A program made the position numbers and the translations under genes. Shown here piece by piece: positions 19,201 to 25,339 of a stretch of DNA of 25,339 bases (the first letter of the stretch is position 1; each line of letters starts with the position of its first letter). The notes beneath the pieces are model-generated. The model did no database searches. It was not told the DNA's origin and saw only the letters and a program-made list of their open reading frames with translations. The stretch is from NCBI GenBank assembly GCA_025765615.1, contig JAIVFJ010000553.1:1-25339 (forward strand), given 5' to 3'. Source of the DNA: Zopfochytrium polystomum. Lineage: Eukaryota > Chytridiomycota > Chytridiomycetes > Chytridiales > Chytridiaceae.

Positions 19201-19272
19201 GCTTCCACTCGCTCTTGACTCCTCCTCCTTCTCATCTCCGCCCCATCTGCCCGACTCCTCCCACGTCGTCCA

Positions 19273-21138
19273 ATGCCGCCGTCGCCGCCGTCCACACCCT
19301 CAGCCGTCCGTGACTCGCCCTCGGCGGAGCCACCCTTCCTGTCCTCGCCCACCACACCAGACTCCAATCCGCGCCGGACCGACGCCGCCAGCCCCAGCGC
19401 AAAGACGTTGGCCGACGACGGCGACAGCGCGGCGGACTGTAGGCGGTGCCGCAGGCGGCTCCGACCACTCGACCATCAAGGTCGAAGATCCGGCCGACGC
19501 GAAGGACTTGGTGCGGGCTGGCTGATGTCCCTATTTCTGATTTCTTCCGACTCCCACGTCTCCGTCTCTCATTTTTCGAGTCACCGAGACTCTTCACTTC
19601 CCCCTGCAGTCGACTGAATTGCATTTTTCGGTTTTTTCAAATTAGGTCACCTGGGACGGACCGGACGACCCAGCGAACCCGCGAAACTGGCGCAGTGGAA
19701 AAAATGGGTCATCACGCTCATGGTCGGGTGCTTTACGCTCCTTGCGCCGATGGGGTCGTCCATCATTGCGCCTGCTATTCCGGGGATCAACAATGGTAAA
19801 AAGATACCATGCTGTCCAGGGTATGAACTTTTTTTTCTGACCCACACACGCCCTCCAGAATTCGGTGTAACAAACACCGTCGAAGGCGAGATGACGATAT
19901 CTTTGTTTGTGCTTGCTTTCGCCCTGGGACCCCTTTTCATCGCGCCGCTGTCTGAAGTCTACGGGCGCCGCTGGGTGATCCTTGTTCCCGGAGTCTTTTT
20001 CCTCGTCTTCAATATCGCGTGCGGTTTCTCCCAGAACATGCCGGAGCTGCTGGCGTTCCGATTCCTCGCCTCGTTGGGAGGCAGCGCACCGCTTGCGGTA
20101 ATTTTTTTTCCCGCGGTCCCGATTCCAACCCGTCTCACGTTCTTGTTGCAGATTGGCGCTGGGATCATCAGCGACATTTTCCCACCCGGACCGGATAGGG
20201 TTCGCGATGAACGTCTACTCGCTCGCGCCGTCGCTTGGCCCGGTGCTGGGACCCATCATCGCCTCCTTTATAGTGCAATTACTCCAATTGGAGGTGGATC
20301 TTCCACTTCCTCTCCATCTTTGACGGCGCCGTCCTCGTCCTCGGATACCTCCTGCTCCAAGAAACCTACGCGCCAGGCCCTCCTCTCCCAAAAAGCCGCC
20401 AACCTGGGGAAACCGGGCCACTACGTCGGCGCCCCGGGCAGCGTCTCCCTCTCCCGCAAACTCTCGGAATCCGTCAAACGCCCCTTCATCCTGCTCCTCA
20501 CCCAACCCATCGTCCAAGTCGTCTCCCTCTACATGGCCTACGTCTACGGCCTCATGTACCTCGTCCTCGCAACCTTCACAAAGCTCTGGCTCACGCGCTA
20601 CAACGAGTCCGTCTCGACCTCCGGCCTCAACTACCTCGCCCTTGGCCTTGGCCTCCTCGTCGGAAGCATCGGCGTCTCCCCGCTCGCGGATAAGATCTAC
20701 TTTTCGCAAAAGGAGAAAAACAACGGCGTCGCGGTCCCAGAGTTCCGTCTCCCCTTCGCCATCCCCGTCGCCGTCCTCCTGCCCGCGGCGCTCTTTGCGT
20801 ACGGCTGGTCCGCCCAGCAACAGGCCCACTGGCTCGCCCCCGACGCCGCCATCGCCGTGTTTGCGTTCTGCTTTGCCGTGCCGTTTCAGATCATTCAGAT
20901 TTACCTCGTCGACTCGTATAGACGGTACGCCGCGAGCGCCATGGCCGCGGCAACGTTTTTGAGGTCGTGCGCCGGGTTCGCGTTTCCGCTGTTTGCCGGG
21001 AGCATGTACGACCGGCTAGATTATGGGTGGGGAAACTCGGTGCTGGCGTTTGTCGCGGTCGTTGGGATCCCGGCACCGTTGCTGGTGTACAAGTTTGGAG
21101 CGTATTTGAGGGCCAAGAGTACGTACGCTGCGGGGTGA
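19273..21138 (+). CDS. MFS transporter, fungal DHA1-like (copy 4)
   Basis: Family paralogue with the same intron phases (0, 1, 0). Exons 19273-19510, 19646-19795, 19859-20097 and 20152-21138 give about 536 aa. The Pro/Ser-rich N-terminus is longer than in copies 1 and 2. Motifs include VTWDGPDDPANPRNW, LFIAPLSEVYGRRWVILVPG, PSLGPVLGPIIASFIVQ, PFILLLTQPIVQVVSLYMAY, DSYRRYAASAMAAATFLRS and terminal STYAAG. Conserved blocks change frame five times: near 19436 (+1), 19692 (-1), 20187 (+1), 20280 (+1) and 20375 (+1). The last three sum to a codon, so one frame stays open throughout while transmembrane segments 5-6 become Ser/Arg-rich nonsense. Taken literally the protein is inactive. Closest relative here is the split pseudogene. 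Confidence 0.86.
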
Positions 21139-21499
21139 ACGGTGGAGTGGGGGTATAGGCTTGGATATCCTTGTTTGTTGATGGTTTCGGGGGCCCCCGT
21201 TTCTGTGATAGATTTTCCCACTTGAAAATAATGTTAACTTCGGAACCTCGTGTTGATCATAAAGAATGCTTCCGCGGTAAGATACTCACAGTGCCCTCAC
21301 AGAAGTCAGAAAGCATACCGAAGTGAGGACAACCCCGTTATCGAACCCAAGCATCTTGGACAAATTAGTGCCTTCAGGTGAACACTGCCTCAACCTTCCC
21401 TTCGCAAGAGAGGCCACAAGAGAAACGTGCTTTCTTTGGTGTTGTCGCGCTGCGGGACGACAGTCATCCGCTATCTTCATTGGTTTTTGCTCCTCTCAT
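21139..21499. other. Intergenic region between MFS copy 4 and the ankyrin gene
   Basis: 361 bp between two converging genes, holding both 3' ends. It has lower GC than the flanking genes. I see no gene or RNA structure. Confidence 0.5.
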
Positions 21500-22160
21500 T
21501 CATCCAACAGAGTTCTTTCTGTTCCCTTCCCAACTTCGCAACAAGTCCATCATTTGTTGATGCTTTCCGCTGTGGCGCTTCACCTTGATGTTTGCACCAA
21601 TCTCCAACAGTACCGCGACGGCTTCTAAGGACCTTGGGAACAAGCAAGGTGCAGCGGAGTCATCCCCAGTCGATCCCCGGGAGTCGACCTCCACTCCGTA
21701 GTCCAGCAGCATCCGAATGGCTACAGCGTGCTCGTTCCTCGCGGCTGTAAGCAGCGCCAGGAATCCAGCGTCGACGTCGCCACCGAACTCTACAGCAGCG
21801 TCGGCCTGGCTTGGAGAACGAGTCCTCGTCTCAACAGCAGCTGCTGCAGAACCGCAGAGCGACCGTAACGGGCCGCCTCCGGTACGAGTGGGCACAAGTC
21901 GAGATACTCGAAATTGCTATCAAGGAAAAACTTCACAGTGTCAGCGCGCCTCAATCTATTCTCCGTGATCCAGGAGAATGCTGGCGGGCTTTGATTGCCG
22001 ACTTGTCGACGCAAGAGGAGAGGGTCCAAAATCGTCCGTAACATTCACATCAAAACCATGACGTAGAAGCCATTCAATGACATCCACGTCACCCTTCGAG
22101 CGAGCACGGAGAATCAGGCGCTCTTCTTCACCCAAATCCAGCCCCGGCTGATGCTACATT
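21500..22160 (-). pseudogene. Ankyrin-repeat gene with frame breaks
   Basis: Minus-strand ankyrin-type repeats fall in three successive frames. The first is ARSKGDVDVIEWLLRHGFDV then NVTDDFGPSPLAS (about 22130-21970). The second is RADTVKFFLDSNFEYLDLCP and RYGRSAVLQQLLLRRG. The third is DAGFLALLTAARNEHAVAIR, MLLDYGVEVDSRG and LEAVAVLLEIGANIKVKR, ending at the TGA at 21502-21500. The helix-turn-helix spacing and LL..G.DV pattern are typical of ankyrin repeats, which mediate protein binding. No start codon is evident upstream of 22160, and two single-base shifts (about 21955 and 21845) separate the frames. It is either a pseudogene or damaged by sequence errors. Confidence 0.6.
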
Positions 22161-22164
22161 GTCC

Positions 22165-23210
22165 TCCTCTTGCAAACGCCTTTTCAATGTTTTAAATGGA
22201 TTTAGGTCCTGAGATTTTGCCCAAAATTAGTGAGGATTTGTGCCTGTAATCCATACAGTGGTTTTGTATCATCCGAAAAAAGACTACACTGGGGAAGGAC
22301 CGTTCCAAAACCTGGGATGGAGATAAGCGGCTGGTGTAACCCCTGGAGGCACAGTAGGGTTTGTTGCTTCTTGCAACAAATTCTGCAAGCCACATGTCTG
22401 CAATAAATTCCATCACCAGAGCTGAGTAAATTGGCTGGAATCCACTCATAAGAAGCATGCAATTAAACATGGTGCCATGGCCCATCAATGTTAGTAAGAG
22501 GCAAGTAAAAATAGTCCAGAGGGCTCACCATTGAAAAGATTGCACAAAAGTTGACTTATTCCGTGAATAGGAACCTCTGGATAGTTGATTCTTCCGCGCA
22601 TTCAGTATGTTTGTGACTGAACAGACTTCTCAAATGATTGACAGAATCTTTGATGTCAGCTGTTAGGTGTAACTGACTGGTTAGCAGCAAGAGGCACAAG
22701 AAGGACCCAAACCTATTGTGATTGTCAGTTATCGTTCTCACAATGCCCATGGGAGAGCAAGCCACCACCAATGCAGACCTGGGCGCTGGCTTGCGCTGTT
22801 GACAAATACTCTGAGTAGTAAGTGGAACAGAAACCTGGTGTTAGCAGTTTTCCTCCTCCTCTGCTCAAGCAGATAATATAGGAGAGGTTTTTACCCTGCG
22901 CTGCTGGTCACAGTTGCCTTGCAACTATTATAGTTTCCATATCATCATTATGTATCAATCATTCAGAACAGAGTTTTTTCTCTTTCTCTCGAAGTTGGAG
23001 AGAAGGACCACCCACAAACACACGCCTCCACTTCATTCACACCTCCACGTGCTGGGCAGTGAAAAAAAACTAGGGCCCCAGTCTGCTGAACAAGGTGGTT
23101 GACAGAGATGAGTGTCTCACAGAACTCTGGAATATAGAGTGTGTCTGGCAAGGAGAAAGAGACGCCTTCAACTTGAGTGCATGATCTTTATTTTTTTACC
23201 GCACTTTCCC
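22165..23210. other. Low-GC stretch without a recognised gene
   Basis: About 1 kb whose base composition (roughly 42-45% GC by eye) differs clearly from the surrounding genes. The longest frames are on the minus strand: 22192-22488, with MEFIADMWLAEFVARSNKPY, and 22556-22771. Neither matches a family I know. The lower GC and lack of intact genes suggest a degenerate mobile element or horizontally acquired segment, but no terminal repeats, target duplications or transposase motifs were found by eye. Confidence 0.45.
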
Positions 23211-24053
23211 TTTGCGGCTGAACTTTTGGAATATTACATCTAAGATAGTTCTGTCACTTTTGTTGGGTGCGCCACACATACACAAACACACGCGCAAAAG
23301 TAGCATGCGGCGCCGTGGGTGTCCTCAACATCCCGCACTACCCCGGACTATTAGAGGACGCCGACCCTTAGACAGTCCCCATTTTGCTTCGATCTTGGAG
23401 CGGATCTTTGCAATTTATGGCAAGTGGGCCGCACTGTGTCCCATGGATTCTATTCTGAACCCCAACGGAGAAGACCAGAACAAGACCTGGCAAGACGCAC
23501 GCCAAGAAAGTTACCAGGCCCTCATCGGGGCGGGAAAGTGGCGAAAACTGACCCAGTCGGCGGGGCTGTTTGATGTACTGGTCTCGTGACTAAATCGCTC
23601 GTGACGCGACATCTTCCGCCACAAAAAGCTCGATAGCACCGCGAGCCAGTCGACCCGCCCATTGCACGGCAATCTCCAACCGGCCGCGGCTCGTCCATTG
23701 TCCCGCCGTACATCCACCCCCTGGCAGCACCATCGTCGGGCCGTCCGTGTGGGCACGCTTTGCACCGAGAGGCGTTCTTCCGGTATCCCCTACGGTACGC
23801 AAAGAGCGTGTGTCCACTAGACTCCAGAGTAGCGTTTGCGAGGTTTTAGGCAGAGTTGTTTTTAAATTTCTCCTCATCCCAAAGCAGCCTGAATGCATCG
23901 CAAACGTAAGAGCATGGATGCAAATAGGTTTTGATTCAGTTTTTGTCTAAATGAAACAGAACAGGCTGCGACGGCGGCTTTGGCGGGATTGAACTTGCTT
24001 GGTTAAAGAAAAAATTTAAAGGACCGCTTTGATCAAATTGGAAGGAGAGTGAA
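23211..24053. other. Intergenic stretch, no supported gene
   Basis: A plus-strand frame ending at 23589 and a minus-strand frame at 23590-23898 (TRSLRTVGDTGRTPLGAKRA) meet here. The latter has a faint ankyrin-like look (TGRTPL) but no second repeat in frame. GC returns to the level of the genes between 23300 and 23800. I would not annotate either frame as a gene. Confidence 0.4.
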
Positions 24054-24145
24054 ATGATGCCGCGTAGGTATGTGTCTGTGTGCTCAGCCGCATCCGCGCG
24101 GACTCCACCCGGGCGGACTCCAGCTTCGGACCGAGCCAGTGAGAT

Positions 24146-24290
<145 letters not shown>

Positions 24291-24301
24291 AACAAATAGA
24301 A

Positions 24302-25339
24302 ATGCTTCACGTCAGCCCTCGCTCGGCAACCGCAAGGCGGAGCAGTCCTCGCGGTATAGCAGGCCGCACTGCTCTCTACCCTCAACCTCGCGCCGGCGTC
24401 CTGCTCGCGCTTCTGCTTCTGGCCTTCATTATCCTGCCGCCGCTACCGACGGCCCACGCTGCAGGCCGCACCGAGACCGTCGACGGTGTTCAAGTGCAGG
24501 TGAGGGGATTGGGAGACATTGGCGAGAGGGGCTTGGAGGAGCTGAGTTGTGTAGGGAGCGAGTGCGGCCCGGCCTGAACGCTGAGACGAAATAGGTTGGA
24601 CCAAAGCTCGCGGCGCAGGGCGATCATTCGACGGTGCACTCGGCGACACACAACGGACATGACGTGATTTACAAGGAGGGCCGCGGCGGCCGGTTGGGGC
24701 AGCACGAAATCAAAGCAACGGAAGCTGGTACTGTACTTTTATGAATATTTTTGGCTTCACCATTATAATTAATTATAAAACGCCTATCAAATGCACCCGA
24801 ACTCTCCCATCCAGCGGGCCAGCTGGTTGCCGGCCAGGGCGGCAAAATGGTGCAAAAGAAGGTGGGCACGACCGGCCTCGTCGACTGGCTGTACGATCCG
24901 AGCAAGAGCCCCGAGGCGAAAGCCAACTTGCTCAAGGTGGGCGAGAACCCCAAGGACCACCCGGGCAAAGTCAAGCTGTCGGACCATGTCTACAACGAGG
25001 CCGTCAAGCAGCAAAAGAACGTCGGCTACGCGCATAACGACGCGAACCCAAGCAATATCCGCGTGCATTATAATAAGGACGATAAATCGGTGCGAAGCGG
25101 GGAAGTGGGGCTGGGTGAATATGTGGGAGAGCTATGCTAAGGTTGATTCTCTTCTCCGACTCGTTCGCTTGCAAGGTGCTATTCCCAAAACGGAGTTGAT
25201 CGACTGGGGCAAAGGTGCAAATTTTGAATTCCTTTGGATCCTCCAACTTTGCCTTTACCGCCTCCTCCCTCGACCGCTTTGCCTGCCGGTTTCATTAACC
25301 TGATTCCAAAATTTTTTTTTCTCCTAGCCGAACCGGCAC
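24302..25339 (+). CDS. Secreted or lumenal protein with kinase-like motifs (3' end outside window)
   Basis: Exons 24302-24499, 24595-24727, 24815-25114, 25176-25214 and 25328 to the window edge. Residues 31-53 form a hydrophobic signal sequence (LLALLLLAFIILPPLPTAHA, cleavage probably after A53). The mature part has VIYKEGRGGRLGQHEIKATE and then YAHNDANPSNIRVHY (H184, D186, N191), which resembles the HxDxxxxN catalytic loop of kinases, and ELIDWGK (D220-W221-G222) at the place of the DFG metal site. The order and 34-residue spacing fit a kinase-like fold. The conventional Lys/Glu pair cannot be assigned with confidence. It might phosphorylate secreted targets or be a pseudokinase. The donor at 25115 was chosen because it alone restores the DWG frame. 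Confidence 0.7.

Larger units (their letters stand above)
18188..19272. other. Intergenic region with homopolymers and promoter of MFS copy 4
   Basis: 1,085 bp without a credible gene. It holds a T35 run (18547-18581), an AG/CT-rich block of short GACTGACCGA-type repeats (about 18810-18960), an A-rich run (19002-19018) and a CCCT microsatellite (19131-19200). The last 140 bp, pyrimidine-rich, are the likely promoter and 5' UTR of the gene at 19273. Poly-Lys and poly-Phe frames here come from the homopolymers. Confidence 0.6.

Noticed and set aside
23590..23898. Minus-strand 102-residue frame as an ankyrin protein
   Set aside because: Only one short TGRTPL-like match, with no second repeat in register. 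Too weak to annotate.

Overview
This is nuclear DNA of a GC-rich fungus. The genes carry short spliceosomal introns (54-235 nt, mostly GTRAGN..YAG), and the families are fungal: SPX-domain phosphate transporter, fungal DHA1-type MFS, GT31/DUF604 glycosyltransferase with a PAN domain, AKR13-type aldo/keto reductase. F-box, WD40 and ankyrin-like genes with 'VLQWWKDSG' repeats recall zoosporic early-diverging fungi (Blastocladiomycota/Chytridiomycota). That placement rests on remembered family flavour and is only moderately secure.

Layout. 1-183: C-terminal end of a coiled-coil gene. 184-1937: (GA)n tract, then a long stretch with at most a frame-broken coding remnant. 1938-3951: type II membrane GT31 glycosyltransferase with a C-terminal PAN/Apple-like module. 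4113-7359: six-exon SPX plus anion-permease phosphate transporter of the Pho87/90/91 type. 7708-11577: two near-identical tandem MFS transporters. 12209-13727: intact six-exon aldo/keto reductase. 14159-15384: decayed third MFS copy, whose missing C-terminal end lies inverted at 17183-17430. Between its two halves are a poly(T) tract and minus-strand F-box and ankyrin-like sequences. 17405-18187: WD40 segment with no 5' end, starting at the inversion junction. 19273-21138: fourth MFS copy. 21500-22160: frame-broken ankyrin gene on the minus strand. 22165-23200: low-GC stretch with no recognised gene. 24302-end: start of a secreted or lumenal protein with kinase-like HND and DWG motifs, preceded by a second (GA)n tract.

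The MFS paralogues share intron positions and phases (0, 1, 0), where their exons can be read, and those with an intact 3' end finish with STYAAG. They enclose the reductase, so the region may be a small export/detoxification cluster that grew by tandem duplication and was then broken by inversion. No substrate can be read from the sequence.

The most striking property is a series of single-base frame breaks (mostly +1) inside conserved domains of the phosphate transporter and every MFS copy. The reductase and most of the glycosyltransferase are clean. Uncorrected long-read errors are the leading explanation. True pseudogenisation or a decoding phenomenon cannot be excluded from sequence alone.
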